A DNA stretch of 64,000 nucleotides from Leucobacter weissii (GCF_017565745.1 NZ_JAGDYM010000016.1:62001-126000), one strand, 5' to 3'; numbered from the stretch's first letter, positions 47,087-56,706 are shown. A program made the numbers and translations. The notes: generated by a model not told the origin, from the letters alone.

Positions 47087-48436
47087 CTACACGGCGAGGC
47101 GTTCCGAGACGATCGCCGCGAGATCGTCGGCCAACTGCCTGGCCGCGTGCTCGTGCTCGGCCTCCACCATCACCCGCACCACCGGTTCGGTGCCGGACGG
47201 GCGCAGCAGCACCCGCCCCTTCCCGGCGAGGGCGATCTCCGCCTGGGTGACGGCCTGCTGCAGCACCTCGTCCGAAGCGACCCGGCTGCGATCCACGCCG
47301 CGAACGTTCACCAGCACCTGCGGGTAGACGCTCATGCAGCGGGCGAGCTCCGCGAGGGGCTTGCCGGTGCGCACCACCTCCGCCGCGAGATGCAGGCCGG
47401 TGAGGATTCCGTCACCGGTGGTGCCGTACTCGCTCATGATGACGTGCCCGGACTGCTCGCCGCCGAGCGAGAAACCGCTCGCGTTGAGCTCGGCGAGCAC
47501 GTAGCGATCGCCGACGGCGGTCTCGACCACGTCGATGCCGTTGTTCGCCATCGCGAGCTTGAGGCCCAGATTGCTCATGACGGTCGTCACGAGCGTGTTC
47601 CGGTTCAGCTTCCCCCGACCCGACATCGAGAGGGCGAGGATCGCCATGATCCGGTCGCCGTCGACCACCGCACCGTCCGCGTCCACGGCGAGGCAGCGAT
47701 CCGCGTCGCCGTCGTGCGCGATCCCGAGATCGGCGCCGTGCTCGCGCACCGCGTCCGCCAGCGGCTCCAGATGGGTCGAACCGACCCCGTCGTTGATGTT
47801 GAAGCCGTCCGGGTCGTTGCCGATCACCGTGACGCGCGCGCCGGCGTCGCTGAACACATCTGGCGAGATGCCGGACGCCGCGCCGTGCGCGCAGTCGAGC
47901 ACGACGTGGAGCCCGTCGAGGCTCACCCCGTCGAGCGTGCCGAGCAGATGCACCAGGTACCGGTCCTCGGCGTCGGCGAAGCGGCGGATCCGCCCCACCT
48001 CGCGCCCGGTGTTGCCCGCGTGGGCGCGGGACATGGCCGCCTCGATCTCGTCCTCGACCTCATCGGGCAGCTTGCGCCCGCCGGCGGCGAAGAACTTGAT
48101 GCCGTTGTCCGCAGCCGGATTGTGCGACGCCGACACCATCACGCCGAAATCGGCGCGCGTATCCGCGACCAGGTAGGCTGCGGCGGGCGTCGGGATCACC
48201 CCGGCGTCGAGCACGTCGACGCCGGCGGAAGCGAGCCCCGCGGCCACTGCCGCCGAGATGAACTCGCCCGACACCCGGGGGTCGCGCGCGAGGACCGCGG
48301 CGGCTCGGCGGCTCTCCGTGCGAGCCTGCCGTCCGAGCACGAACGCCGCTGACTGGGCGAGGCCCAGGGCCAGCTCGGCGGTGACATCCACCCCGGCCAG
48401 ACCCCGGACCCCGTCGGTGCCGAATAGGCGACCCAT
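47087..48436 (-). CDS. glmM: Phosphoglucosamine mutase
   Basis: A 449-residue enzyme converting glucosamine 6-phosphate to the 1-phosphate. It starts [15 protein letters not shown]; the phosphoserine loop is [16 protein letters not shown], the metal loop [11 protein letters not shown] and the C-terminal [16 protein letters not shown] are intact. Follows rpsI by 12 bp on the same strand; together with glmS it supplies UDP-GlcNAc. Confidence 0.97.
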   Translation of the reverse strand: MGRLFGTDGVRGLAGVDVTAELALGLAQSAAFVLGRQARTESRRAAAVLARDPRVSGEFISAAVAAGLASAGVDVLDAGVIPTPAAAYLVADTRADFGVMVSASHNPAADNGIKFFAAGGRKLPDEVEDEIEAAMSRAHAGNTGREVGRIRRFADAEDRYLVHLLGTLDGVSLDGLHVVLDCAHGAASGISPDVFSDAGARVTVIGNDPDGFNINDGVGSTHLEPLADAVREHGADLGIAHDGDADRCLAVDADGAVVDGDRIMAILALSMSGRGKLNRNTLVTTVMSNLGLKLAMANNGIDVVETAVGDRYVLAELNASGFSLGGEQSGHVIMSEYGTTGDGILTGLHLAAEVVRTGKPLAELARCMSVYPQVLVNVRGVDRSRVASDEVLQQAVTQAEIALAGKGRVLLRPSGTEPVVRVMVEAEHEHAARQLADDLAAIVSERLAV

Positions 48437-48448
48437 GTACGCCGCTGC

Positions 48449-48925
48449 TTAGCGCTTCGAGTACTGAGGAGCCTTGCGGGCCTTCTTCAGGCCGGCCTTC
48501 TTGCGTTCCTTGATCCGCGCGTCGCGGCTGAGGAAGCCGGCCTTCTTCAGCTTCGGGCGGTTGTGCTCCGCGTCGATCTCGTTGAGGGCGCGGGCGATGG
48601 CGAGGCGCAGGGCACCGGCCTGACCGGAGGGGCCGCCGCCGATGATGCGGGCGGTCACATCGTAGGCGCCGCCCAGCTCGAGCACCGTGAACGGGTCGGT
48701 GATGAGCTGCTGGTGCAGCTTATTGGGGAAGTAGTCGGCGAATTCGCGCCCGTTCACCTTGATGGCGCCGGAGCCGGGAACCAGGCGCACGCGCGCGATG
48801 GCCTGCTTGCGGCGGCCCACGGCGGCTCCCGGAACGGTCAGCGCGGGGCGCGGGGTCGAGGCCGGCGCCTGATCGGCGGGGGTCTCGGTCGTGTAGCTCT
48901 CTGCGGCCACGTTCTCTTCAGTCAC
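48449..48925 (-). CDS. rpsI: 30S ribosomal protein S9
   Basis: 158 residues with an Ala/Thr/Glu-rich N-terminal extension of about 30 residues typical of Actinobacteria, then [24 protein letters not shown] and the invariant C-terminal tail ending APQYSKR, whose Arg reaches the P-site tRNA. GTG start. Follows rplM. Confidence 0.97.
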   Translation of the reverse strand: MTEENVAAESYTTETPADQAPASTPRPALTVPGAAVGRRKQAIARVRLVPGSGAIKVNGREFADYFPNKLHQQLITDPFTVLELGGAYDVTARIIGGGPSGQAGALRLAIARALNEIDAEHNRPKLKKAGFLSRDARIKERKKAGLKKARKAPQYSKR

Positions 48926-48980
48926 GTTGAAAGTCCTCTTACTCGTCTGTGTTCGCTCGTCGCTGTGCGCTTCGCGGCGC

Positions 48981-49427
48981 TTACTGGGCGACCTGGCCGA
49001 TGGTGTACGGGGTCGGCTGCTGCGCAGCGTGCGGGTGCTCCGAGCCCGCGTAGACCTTCAGCTTGCGGAACTGGTCGCGGCCGAGCGAGGTCTTCGGCAG
49101 CATGCCTCGGATCGCCTTCTCGACGGCCCGCTCGGGGTTCTTCTCGAGCAGCTCGGTATAGGTGACGGAGCGCAGTCCGCCGGGGTAGCCGGAGTGCCGG
49201 TAGGCGAGCTTCTTGGCCGCCTTGTTCGCGGTCAGGACCACCTTGTCGGCGTTGATGATGATCACGTGATCGCCGCCGTCGAGGTGCGGGGCGAACGTGG
49301 TCTTGTGCTTGCCGCGGAGCAGGGCGGCGGCGTGCGAGGCGAGGCGCCCGAGCACCACATCGGTGGCGTCGATGACGAGCCAGTCGTGCTTCAGCTCGGA
49401 GGCCTTCGGCGAATACGTGCGTGTCAC
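48981..49427 (-). CDS. rplM: 50S ribosomal protein L13
   Basis: 148 residues including [30 protein letters not shown] and the [20 protein letters not shown] block. GTG start at 49427. First gene of rplM-rpsI-glmM; the 128-bp leader before it holds no clear structured element that I can name. Confidence 0.97.
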   Translation of the reverse strand: MTRTYSPKASELKHDWLVIDATDVVLGRLASHAAALLRGKHKTTFAPHLDGGDHVIIINADKVVLTANKAAKKLAYRHSGYPGGLRSVTYTELLEKNPERAVEKAIRGMLPKTSLGRDQFRKLKVYAGSEHPHAAQQPTPYTIGQVAQ

Positions 49428-49555
49428 TGTATGCTGCTTTCGGTTGAAATGGAGTGGTTCGTGGATCCCTCCCCGTGCCGGGTCCCTGGCCGCGCTCGCG
49501 GATCGGATGCACCTGCGGTGGGGGGCTCACATTTCGGTGCTCATGCACCAGCGGC

Positions 49556-50380
49556 TTACTCTAGCACAGGATCGCGCCTGGCTCGCGTCTGCTCGGCCCG
49601 CGCGGCCAGATCCTCCTCGGGAGGGTACGAGATCTCCTCGAGCGACAGCCCGTGCGCCGGCATCACCACGAATCGGCTGGTCCGCGCGCGGGCGTCGCGC
49701 AGCTCGCGCAGCTCGCCGCGGTCGATCCGCGCGCTGCCGACGGCCACGACGGCCCCCACCAGCGCGCGCACCATCGAGTGGCAGAACGCGTCGGCCTCGA
49801 TCACCGCAGCGTAGGCGCCGTCCTCGGTCGCGCGCCAGTCGAAGCGCAGCAGCTCTCTGACTGCGGTCGCGCCCTCGCGAGCCCTGCAGAACGTCGTGAA
49901 GTCCTGCAGGCCGAGCAGTTCGCGGCTGGATCGGCGCATCGCATCGAGGTCGAGCTCTCGCGGGACCTCGGCGGTGAACCGGGCGGTGAGCGGATCCCGG
50001 CGCGCGGCCGCATCCCGCACCCGGTACTCGTAGCGCCGGCTGAGCGCGCCGAAGCGCGCGTCGAAGGCGGCCGGAGCCGCGCGCAGCCCATGAATCGTCA
50101 CATCGGGGGCGCGCCGCCGCAGCACGCCCTCCAGCCTGCGCGCGGTCACCCGCTCGGCGAGCTCCGGCGCCAGGTCGAGATGCGCCACCTGTCCGCGCGC
50201 GTGCACCCCGGCGTCGGTGCGGCCGCCCACCGTCAGACGGTGCGCCTCCGGCTCGGCGCGCAGCAGGACCGCGAGCGCGGCCTCGATCTCTCCCTGCACC
50301 GTGCGGAGCCCGGGCTGAGCCGCCCAGCCGTGGAAATCGGTTCCGTCGTATCCGATGTCCAGCCGCAATCGCATGCGCAT
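49556..50380 (-). CDS. truA: tRNA pseudouridine synthase A
   Basis: A 274-residue enzyme modifying positions 38-40 of tRNA anticodon arms. Catalytic Asp56 lies in VGGRTDAGVHARGQV, and RRYEYRV is conserved. Two candidate ATGs, at 50380 and 50374. A TATAGT -10 at 50383-50388 (minus) would start transcription near 50376, favouring a leaderless message from the ATG at 50374. Normally follows rplQ; here an acyltransferase gene on the other strand lies between. Confidence 0.93.
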   Translation of the reverse strand: MRMRLRLDIGYDGTDFHGWAAQPGLRTVQGEIEAALAVLLRAEPEAHRLTVGGRTDAGVHARGQVAHLDLAPELAERVTARRLEGVLRRRAPDVTIHGLRAAPAAFDARFGALSRRYEYRVRDAAARRDPLTARFTAEVPRELDLDAMRRSSRELLGLQDFTTFCRAREGATAVRELLRFDWRATEDGAYAAVIEADAFCHSMVRALVGAVVAVGSARIDRGELRELRDARARTSRFVVMPAHGLSLEEISYPPEEDLAARAEQTRARRDPVLE

Positions 50381-50416
50381 AGACTATACGCGTCGCACTG
50401 AGCCGGCTCGCATCGG

Positions 50417-50470
50417 GCGAACGTTCGCAGCGAATGAAACGCAGTCGCGGTGAATGAACGCAGTCGCGTG
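50417..50470 (+). promoter_or_regulatory. Palindrome and direct repeats upstream of the acyltransferase gene
   Basis: A perfect 12-bp palindrome GCGAACGTTCGC (50417-50428) is followed by two tandem copies of a 19-20-bp unit, GAATGAA(A)CGCAGTCGCG (50432-50450 and 50452-50469). This lies 40-90 bp before the acyltransferase ATG and in the truA promoter region. Confidence 0.5.
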
Positions 50471-50506
50471 CCGGTTCGATCCCCGAACCAGCGCCCTTCC
50501 TCCATC

Positions 50507-52462
50507 ATGAGACATGCCACCCTGCCGACGAGCGCCGAGCGGCGCGCCGCGGGCGAGCGACGCTTCAACGGGCTCGACGGGATGCGCGCGATCGCCGTCT
50601 CGCTCGTGGTCGTCTACCACCTGTTCCCCGACGCCCTCCCCGGAGGATTTCTCGGGGTCGACGTCTTCTTCGTGATCAGCGGCTTCCTGATCGCTTCGCT
50701 GCTGCTGCGCGAGCGGCGTCGGAGCGGGCGGATCGACCTGCTCGCCTTCTGGCGCCGCAGGGCCAGAAGGCTGCTTCCGGCTCTCGCGCTCGTCCTCCTG
50801 ATCTGCACCGCACTCGCGCTCGCGATCAGCGGCGGGGGCGACGCCGACCTCCTGGTCGGCATCGGCGCGCAGCTGCTCGGGTCGGCGTTCTTCGTGAGCA
50901 ACTGGGTCTTCGTCTCGCTCGGCGGGGACTACTTCACGCGTGATGATCCCGAGCTCTTCCGCAACACCTGGTCGCTCTCCATCGAGGAGCAGTTCTACCT
51001 CGTCCTCCCGCTGGTGCTGCTGCTCGTCCTGCGCGTGAGATCACGGGAGACGCGCGCGCTGATCTTCTCCGTGCTCGCCGCCGCGTCTGCGGCGCTGATG
51101 GCCGGGTACGCGTTCGCCGGCGCGGACCCCACCCGCGTCTACTTCGGCTCGGACAGCCATGTCTTCGGCCTGTTCGCCGGAGTCGCCCTCGCCACGGCGC
51201 TGAATCCGCGCGAGGATGCGCAGGGACCGCCGCCCGGGCACGGGATTCCGGCGCAGCTCGGATTCTCGCTCGCCGCTCTCCTCGGTCTCGCCGTCCTCGG
51301 CTGGCTCGCCTGGACGCTCGAGGAGGCGAGCAGGGAGAGCTTCCTCTGGGGCTTCCAGCTCGCCACCGCTGCGGCGCTGCTCGTGATCTGGGCGATCACG
51401 CGGAGGGGGTCCTGGATCGGCCGCCTGCTCGACGCCGCTCCCCTGCGGTGGATCGGCAACCGCTCCTACGGCATCTACCTGTGGCACTGGCCGCTCCTGC
51501 TGCTGGCATCGGAGGCGCTCGGATCCGCGCCAGCTCCCTGGCACCTCCTCGTCGCCCCCGTCGCGCTGACGCTGACGGTGGGGCTCGCGAGCTGGTCCCA
51601 CCGTTTCGTCGAACAGCCGGTCCGCCGCCTCGGCCTCCGGCGAGCCCTGCACTCGATCGTGCTCCCCTCTGCGAACGGTGCGGTGCATCGGACCACCGCG
51701 GTCGCGGTGACGGGGGTGCTGCTGGTCACGGTCCCGGCCACCGCGGTCGCGGTCGCAACGGCCCCGGCGCTCAGCAGTTCGGCGGCGGCGATCGCCCGCG
51801 GGGCCGCTGCCGAGCAGGAGCAGGAGCAGGAGGCCGCGGCAGAGGGGCGCGGCATCGACGGGGCGATCGACGCCGTCGACGGACGGATCGACGCCGACGC
51901 CGATCCGCCGGTCGCTGGACCGTCTCCGGAGGGTCCCAAGCCGAAGAGGATCCGCGGGAAGAACGTGTTCGCCGTCGGCGACTCCGTGATGCTGGCCAGC
52001 CTCCCGGAGCTCCGGGAGGAGTTCCCCGGAATCCGGGTCGACGCCGCGGTGTCGCGCGGCCTCGCAGTGGGGGTCGGCATCGTCCGGGGGCTCGCGGAGA
52101 AGAAGCATCTGCGCCAGGTGATCGTGGTGGGCCTCGGCACCAACGGACCGATCGAGCGCTCGGATCTGAACGAGCTCAGACGCGCAGCAGACACCCGCTC
52201 GATCGTGCTGGTGAACGCGCACGGCGACCGCCCCTGGATCCCGGAGGTCAATCGCACGCTCGCCTCGTTCGCCGAGGCTCGGCGAGGGGTGGTCCTCGCC
52301 GACTGGGACGCCGCAGCGGCGACCGACCCCGAAGCACTCGCCGGCGACGGCATCCACCCGAACACGAGCGGCGGCCGCATCTACGCGAAGACGGTGCGCA
52401 CGGCGCTGAAGGAGTTGCAGGCCCCCGCCGAGCGAATCGGCCATCCCTCGGGTGCCGAGTAG
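50507..52462 (+). CDS. OatA-like membrane acyltransferase with C-terminal SGNH domain
   Basis: A 651-residue two-domain protein. The N-terminal acyltransferase-3 domain (about residues 20-375, ten or more helices) begins FNGLDGMRAIAVSLVVVYHL with the conserved His and GGFLGVDVFFVISGFLI; the WSLSIEEQFYL signature is present. After a Ala/Glu/Asp-rich linker, the SGNH domain (about 485-650) has FAVGDSVML, GLGTNGP and DGIHPN, giving Ser, Asn and Asp-His catalytic blocks. OatA-type proteins O-acetylate peptidoglycan or envelope glycans. ATG at 50507 is chosen over 50450. The stop lies within an abnormal poly-G palindrome. Confidence 0.85.
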   Translation: MRHATLPTSAERRAAGERRFNGLDGMRAIAVSLVVVYHLFPDALPGGFLGVDVFFVISGFLIASLLLRERRRSGRIDLLAFWRRRARRLLPALALVLLICTALALAISGGGDADLLVGIGAQLLGSAFFVSNWVFVSLGGDYFTRDDPELFRNTWSLSIEEQFYLVLPLVLLLVLRVRSRETRALIFSVLAAASAALMAGYAFAGADPTRVYFGSDSHVFGLFAGVALATALNPREDAQGPPPGHGIPAQLGFSLAALLGLAVLGWLAWTLEEASRESFLWGFQLATAAALLVIWAITRRGSWIGRLLDAAPLRWIGNRSYGIYLWHWPLLLLASEALGSAPAPWHLLVAPVALTLTVGLASWSHRFVEQPVRRLGLRRALHSIVLPSANGAVHRTTAVAVTGVLLVTVPATAVAVATAPALSSSAAAIARGAAAEQEQEQEAAAEGRGIDGAIDAVDGRIDADADPPVAGPSPEGPKPKRIRGKNVFAVGDSVMLASLPELREEFPGIRVDAAVSRGLAVGVGIVRGLAEKKHLRQVIVVGLGTNGPIERSDLNELRRAADTRSIVLVNAHGDRPWIPEVNRTLASFAEARRGVVLADWDAAAATDPEALAGDGIHPNTSGGRIYAKTVRTALKELQAPAERIGHPSGAE

Positions 52463-52587
52463 TGGGGGGGGGGGGGGGGGGGGGGGCCCCCCCCAAAACC
52501 GCGCCGCCCGCCCCGCCCGCCCCCCCCGGGGGGGCGGAGTCTTCCGCGTGGGGCCCCCCCCCCCCCCCCCCCCCACTACTCGGCACC
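52451..52587. repeat. Poly-G/poly-C inverted repeat, probable assembly artefact
   Basis: The sequence GGTGCCGAGTAGT, the end of the acyltransferase gene, is followed by a run of 23 G. About 65 bases later comes a run of 21 C and then the exact reverse complement ACTACTCGGCACC. The middle is a C/G-only mixture with AAAA and GGAGTCTTCC islands. Homopolymers of this length are exceptional in bacteria, and the flanking gene end appears twice in opposite orientation, as expected from a palindromic misassembly or chimeric read. Confidence 0.8.
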
Positions 52588-52628
52588 TGCGCTCCTGCGA
52601 CGCAGCGTGCTCGGCGTCGCAGACGCGA

Positions 52629-52662
52629 AACGCCCCGCTGCACGGCGGCGCAGCGGGGCGTT
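52629..52662 (-). terminator. rplQ operon terminator
   Basis: A perfect 13-bp stem AACGCCCCGCTGC (52629-52641) / GCAGCGGGGCGTT (52650-52662) with an 8-nt loop, 35 bp past the rplQ stop. On the minus strand the stem runs into GTTTCGC. The strongest stem at the end of the S13-alpha operon. Confidence 0.65.
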
Positions 52663-52696
52663 CGTTCGGCGGCGCGGAGCCGCCCGGAGCATCGGA

Positions 52697-53308
52697 CTAC
52701 TCGGCCTTCTTCTCCGCGGCATCATCGGCGGCGGGGTTCTCCTCCGCGGCCTCGACCTCTTCCTCGGCGGCATCGACCGCGTCCTCGGAGGTCTCAGCGG
52801 CGTCCTCGGCCGCCTCTTCCGCCGCATCGGACACGGCCTCGGCCGCGTCCTCGGCGTCGTCCTGAGCGGCCTCGATCACCTCTTCCTCGGCCTCGACGGG
52901 ACCGGGCTCGGCCGGATCCGCGGCCTTGTCGCGCTTGGGCTTCGGGGTCACGGGCTCGAGCACCAGCTCGATCACCGCGAGGGGGGCGTTATCGCCCTTG
53001 CGGAAGCCCGTCTTGATGATCCGGGTGTAACCGCCCTCGCGGTTCTCGACCTGCGGCGCGATCTCGGTGAAGAGCTCGTGCACGACCGACTTGTCGAGGA
53101 TCTGACGCATCACGCGCCGCCGGGCGTGCAGGTCTCCGCGCTTGGCGAAGGTCACCAGGCGCTCGGCGACCGGCTGCAGCCGCTTGGCCTTCGTCTCGGT
53201 GGTCTGGATGCGCTTGTGCTCGAACAACTGCGAGGCGAGTTGGTTCAGCATCAGACGCTCGTGTGCTGGGCCGCCTCCGAGGCGGGGGCCCTTGTTGGGC
53301 TTGGGCAT
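52697..53308 (-). CDS. rplQ: 50S ribosomal protein L17 with long acidic tail
   Basis: 203 residues. Residues 1 to about 122 are canonical L17 ([55 protein letters not shown]). The last 75 or so are almost only Ala, Glu and Asp (for example [20 protein letters not shown]), an acidic tail longer than in most bacteria. Last gene of the infA-rpmJ-rpsM-rpsK-rpoA-rplQ cluster. Confidence 0.96.
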   Translation of the reverse strand: MPKPNKGPRLGGGPAHERLMLNQLASQLFEHKRIQTTETKAKRLQPVAERLVTFAKRGDLHARRRVMRQILDKSVVHELFTEIAPQVENREGGYTRIIKTGFRKGDNAPLAVIELVLEPVTPKPKRDKAADPAEPGPVEAEEEVIEAAQDDAEDAAEAVSDAAEEAAEDAAETSEDAVDAAEEEVEAAEENPAADDAAEKKAE

Positions 53309-53369
53309 TGCTTACTCCGTTGAAATACTGTGTTGATCGTGAAGCCGGCTCCGGCCGAGGCCGGGGAAC

Positions 53370-54356
53370 CTAGTTGACGTCGTCTTCGTAGCTGTAGAAC
53401 TGCGCACCGTCGAAGCCGGGCACCGCATCCTTCAGCGAGAGGCCCATCTCGGTGAGCTTGTCGCGCACCTCGAAGACCGACTTCTGCCCGAAGTTGCGGA
53501 TGTTCATCAGCTGCGCCTCGCTCAGTGCGACCAGTTCGCTGACGGTGTTGATGCCCTCGCGCTTGAGGCAGTTGTAGCTGCGGACCGACAGGTCGAGATC
53601 CTCGATCGGGATCGAGAGCTCCCCCTCGGTGACGACCTCGGCCGGGGGCGGCCCGATCTCCACGCCCTCGGCGGCGGTGTTCAGCTCGCGCGCCAGGCCG
53701 AAGAGCTCGACGAGCGTCGAGCCTGCGGAGGCGATCGCGTCGCGGGGAGTGATCGCAGGCTTGGTCTCGACATCGACGACGAGGCGGTCGAAGTCGGTCC
53801 GCTCGCCGGCGCGCGTGGCCTCGACTCGGTAGGTGACCTTCAGCACCGGCGAGTAGATCGAGTCGACCGGGATCCGGCCCACCTCCGCGTCGTCGTCGCG
53901 GTTCTGCGAGGCGGAGACGTAGCCGCGGCCGCGCTCGATCGTGAGCTCGAGCTCGAACTGCGCCTGCTCGCTGAGCGTGGCGATGACCAGCTCGGGGTTG
54001 TGCACCTCGACGCCGGCCGGCGCGGAGATGTCGGCCGCGGTGACCTCCCCCGCACCGGTCTTGCGCAGGTAGGCCGTGATCGGCTCGTCGTGCTCGCTCG
54101 ACACCACCAGGCCCTTGATGTTGAGGATGATCTCGGTGACGTCCTCGGTCACCCCGGGGATGGTGGTGAACTCGTGCGCCACGCCCTCGAAGCGCACGCT
54201 GGTGACCGCGGCGCCGGGGATGGAGGAGAGGAGCGTGCGGCGGAGCGAGTTGCCGAGGGTGTAGCCGAAGCCGGGCTCGAGGGGCTCGATCGCGAAACGC
54301 GAGCGGTACTCGGAGATGGGCTCTTCAGTCAGAGTTGGGCGCTGTGCGATGAGCAC
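53370..54356 (-). CDS. rpoA: DNA-directed RNA polymerase alpha subunit
   Basis: 328 residues: N-terminal assembly domain ([20 protein letters not shown], the dimer interface) and C-terminal domain ([22 protein letters not shown]...) that contacts activators and UP elements. Ribosome binding site AAAGGAAC before the start. Separated from rpsK by 148 bp that include the three-way-junction element. Confidence 0.97.
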   Translation of the reverse strand: MLIAQRPTLTEEPISEYRSRFAIEPLEPGFGYTLGNSLRRTLLSSIPGAAVTSVRFEGVAHEFTTIPGVTEDVTEIILNIKGLVVSSEHDEPITAYLRKTGAGEVTAADISAPAGVEVHNPELVIATLSEQAQFELELTIERGRGYVSASQNRDDDAEVGRIPVDSIYSPVLKVTYRVEATRAGERTDFDRLVVDVETKPAITPRDAIASAGSTLVELFGLARELNTAAEGVEIGPPPAEVVTEGELSIPIEDLDLSVRSYNCLKREGINTVSELVALSEAQLMNIRNFGQKSVFEVRDKLTEMGLSLKDAVPGFDGAQFYSYEDDVN

Positions 54357-54442
54357 GGTGTTGGTTCCTTTCGCTGGAGTCCGCTATATGACTCATGCGG
54401 TTAGTGGAATATGAAGATCGATCCAAGAGCAGGGGCATCGGC

Positions 54443-54508
54443 CTGAACCCACCCGTCGCCGAAGGCGACAGTCGTCGGAGGCCTCAGCCTCCGCGACAAT
54501 GGGTTCAG
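54443..54508 (-). ncRNA. Predicted three-way-junction RNA element in the rpsK-rpoA spacer
   Basis: In the minus-strand transcript a perfect 9-bp outer stem, CTGAACCCA (54508-54500) / TGGGTTCAG (54451-54443), closes two inner hairpins: GGAGGC-TGAG-GCCTCC extended by GTCG/CGAC pairs (54471-54497), and the 6-bp GTCGCC-TTC-GGCGAC (54455-54469). The 5' side of the outer stem contains the rpsK UGA stop codon. No T-run follows, so it is not a simple terminator. Rpo/ribosomal operons often carry r-protein-binding leaders; the ligand here is unknown. Confidence 0.55.
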
Positions 54509-54903
54509 ACGCGGCGGCGCTTGGGCGGGCGGCAGCCGTTGTGGGTCTGCGGCGTCACATCGGTGATGGATCCCACCTCGAGGCCGGCGGCCTGCAGCGA
54601 ACGGATCGCCGTCTCGCGTCCGGAACCCGGTCCCTTGACGAAGATGTCGACCTTCTTCATCCCGTGCTCCTGGGCCTTGCGCGCGGCGGACTCCGCGGCG
54701 AGCTGCGCGGCGAACGGGGTCGACTTGCGCGATCCCTTGAAGCCGACGCCTCCCGAAGAGGCCCAGCTGATCACGGCGCCGGTGGTGTCAGTGATCGAGA
54801 CGATCGTGTTGTTGAAGGTCGACTTGATGTGGGCCTGGCCCACGGCGACGTTCTTCTTGTCCTTGCGGCGCGGCTTGCGAGCCGCGGTCTTTGGTGCAGC
54901 CAT
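54505..54903 (-). CDS. rpsK: 30S ribosomal protein S11
   Basis: 132 residues with [16 protein letters not shown], the [13 protein letters not shown] segment and the basic tail [10 protein letters not shown]. Its stop codon is embedded in the outer stem of a predicted RNA element. rpsD, which follows rpsK in many bacteria, is absent here. Confidence 0.97.
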   Translation of the reverse strand: MAAPKTAARKPRRKDKKNVAVGQAHIKSTFNNTIVSITDTTGAVISWASSGGVGFKGSRKSTPFAAQLAAESAARKAQEHGMKKVDIFVKGPGSGRETAIRSLQAAGLEVGSITDVTPQTHNGCRPPKRRRV

Positions 54904-54951
54904 TGCGTATTGTTCTCCTGAAACCTGTCGTATCGGTCGCGCTGACCGGGG

Positions 54952-55320
54952 TTACTTCTTCTTGCCGGCGACGGTGCGCTTCGGGCCCTTGCGGGTGCGA
55001 GCGTTCGTCTTGGTGCGCTGACCGTGGACGGGCAGACCCTTACGGTGCCGCAGGCCCTGGTAGCTGCCGATCTCGACCTTGCGACGGATATCCGAGGCGA
55101 CCTCTCGCCTCAGATCGCCCTCGACCTGGAAGTTGCCCTCGATGTAGTCGCGGAGGGCGACGAGCTGATCGTCGCTCAGATCCTTCACGCGGGTGTTGCC
55201 GTCGATGCCGGTTTCGGCGAGGGTCTTCAGCGCGCTGGTGCGGCCGATGCCGTAGATGTAGGTGAGCGCCACCTCCACGCGCTTTTCGCGTGGGATGTCC
55301 ACTCCTGCGAGACGTGCCAT
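54952..55320 (-). CDS. rpsM: 30S ribosomal protein S13
   Basis: 122 residues starting [28 protein letters not shown], with [20 protein letters not shown] near the basic C-terminus. Standard position between rpmJ and rpsK. Confidence 0.97.
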   Translation of the reverse strand: MARLAGVDIPREKRVEVALTYIYGIGRTSALKTLAETGIDGNTRVKDLSDDQLVALRDYIEGNFQVEGDLRREVASDIRRKVEIGSYQGLRHRKGLPVHGQRTKTNARTRKGPKRTVAGKKK

Positions 55321-55471
55321 GTCGGCTCTCCTTGAGGTGTGTTGGAGGTGTGGAGCGCATCGGGGGTTCGGGCCTCCGCCCCGAGGTGTCCCCCACTCGC
55401 GTGGGTTCTTCGATGCGCTGGGTGTCTATTCAGTTGTATTCGAGCCGATGCCGCGATTGGTCGGCGGGGCG

Positions 55472-55588
55472 TCAGCCTTGCCGCTGCTTGTGCCGGGGGT
55501 TGCTCTTGCAGATCACCATCACGCGGCCGTGACGGCGGATCACCTTGCAGTGATCGCAGATCTTCTTGACGCTGGGCTTGACCTTCAT
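55472..55588 (-). CDS. rpmJ: 50S ribosomal protein L36
   Basis: A 38-residue protein, [19 protein letters not shown] at the N-terminus. The zinc-ribbon ligands Cys11, Cys14, Cys27 and His33 are all present, so this is the zinc-binding (C+) form. ATG at 55588 has a GGAACCCCC ribosome binding site. Located between infA and rpsM as usual. Confidence 0.95.
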   Translation of the reverse strand: MKVKPSVKKICDHCKVIRRHGRVMVICKSNPRHKQRQG

Positions 55589-55654
55589 GGGGGTTCCTTC
55601 GTGTTCGCCGTCCTCGTACCCGCTCCGAGAGCGGGCCGTTACTTCTCAGCAGGA

Positions 55655-55876
55655 CTACTTGTAGCGGTAGACGATCCGGCCGCGGGTCAGGTCGTAGGGC
55701 GTCAGCTCCACGATCACGCGGTCCTCGGGGAGGATGCGGATGTAGTGCTGGCGCATCTTGCCCGAGATGTGGGCGAGCACCTTGTGTCCGTTGGTCAGCT
55801 CAACGCGGAACATCGCGTTGGGCAGAGCCTCGACCACGTGGCCCTCGATCTCGATGACGCCGTCTTTCTTGGCCAT
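55655..55876 (-). CDS. infA: Translation initiation factor IF-1
   Basis: 73 residues, [20 protein letters not shown], an S1/OB fold with [21 protein letters not shown]. First gene of the operon. ATG at 55876 is the family start; the longer frame upstream is leader. A well-formed promoter lies about 100 bp upstream. Confidence 0.97.
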   Translation of the reverse strand: MAKKDGVIEIEGHVVEALPNAMFRVELTNGHKVLAHISGKMRQHYIRILPEDRVIVELTPYDLTRGRIVYRYK

Positions 55877-55973
55877 AACCTCGGTTCGCTTAGAGTAGTC
55901 GTGCTGGTCGTGCGAATGCTCGGATGCCTGCTCCGGCGAGAACGCGAGCACAGGCATAAAGCACCAAACGTCG

Positions 55974-56002
55974 ATCATACACCGGAGTTCGCGACACTTC
56001 AA
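55974..56002 (-). promoter_or_regulatory. infA operon promoter
   Basis: On the minus strand TTGAAG (55997-56002), a 17-bp spacer and TATGAT (55974-55979), close to the sigma-70-type consensus. Transcription would start about 90 nt before infA. The best promoter match noticed in the window. Confidence 0.7.
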
Positions 56003-56085
56003 GTCCGTACTCCGGGACACCGGGTCGTGGACGCACGGCGAAACACGGTCGGCACGGGACGGCTGCGCACCGGTAGCCTGGAGGC

Positions 56086-56613
56086 ATGAGCGACCTGAGG
56101 AACCCCGGCGATGCATGGGTGACGGCCGCCGACGGCAAGCGCTACTGGGGGCGCTTCGGGGCGGCGGGACTCCTCGCGCACGATCCGGCGCGCGGCGTGC
56201 TGCTGCAGCATCGCGTGAGCTGGAGCGACCACGGCGGCACGTGGGGCATCCCCGGCGGCGCGCGGCACGAAGGCGAGGACGCGGTGAGCGGGGCGCTTCG
56301 CGAGTCGACGGAGGAGGCCGGAGTCCCGGCCCCGGCGATCCTCCCCCGCTTCAGCTACCTGATCGACCGCGGGGGCTGGACCTACACGACGATCATCGCC
56401 TCGGTCACGGCGCCGTTCGAGGCGAGGATCACCGACCCCGAGAGCCACGCCCTGGAATGGGTGCCGCTCGAACGGGTCGCGGGCTACGAGCTGCATCCGG
56501 GATTCGGCGCGAGCTGGCCGCTGCTGCGGCCGCTGCTCGCGGACGACGCGGATACCGCCCGCACCGCCGCGGCGGCCCTCGCGGCCGCGGGCAGCCTCAG
56601 CCCCCTCCCTTGA
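56086..56613 (+). CDS. Nudix hydrolase
   Basis: A 175-residue protein with a Nudix box at [23 protein letters not shown], supplying the catalytic Glu residues. N-terminal [23 protein letters not shown] is typical of actinobacterial Nudix proteins. Substrate (for example a damaged nucleotide or NDP-sugar) not determinable. Divergent from infA, promoter regions nearly overlapping; convergent with the RraA gene. Confidence 0.88.
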   Translation: MSDLRNPGDAWVTAADGKRYWGRFGAAGLLAHDPARGVLLQHRVSWSDHGGTWGIPGGARHEGEDAVSGALRESTEEAGVPAPAILPRFSYLIDRGGWTYTTIIASVTAPFEARITDPESHALEWVPLERVAGYELHPGFGASWPLLRPLLADDADTARTAAAALAAAGSLSPLP

Positions 56614-56706
56614 GCCCCGCCGTCGCGACGCAGCCTGCTCGGCCGCGCTCGCGTCAGCGCACACGCGCGACTCCCGGCGCAGAGCGGGGGACGGGCGCGG
56701 GGGTGC

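Noticed and set aside
49539-49551. GCTCATGCACCAG shared by the rplM leader and 32853-32865
   Set aside because: Dozens of repeated 13-mers are expected by chance in a window this size.
52464-52486. Functional G-quadruplex at the acyltransferase terminator
   Set aside because: The palindromic context and homopolymer lengths make an assembly or sequencing artefact the better explanation.
52597-52614. An 18-mer (GCGACGCAGC-TGCTCGG) also present at 56625-56642
   Set aside because: With biased composition and 64 kb of sequence a near-match of this size can arise by chance; the two contexts share nothing else.
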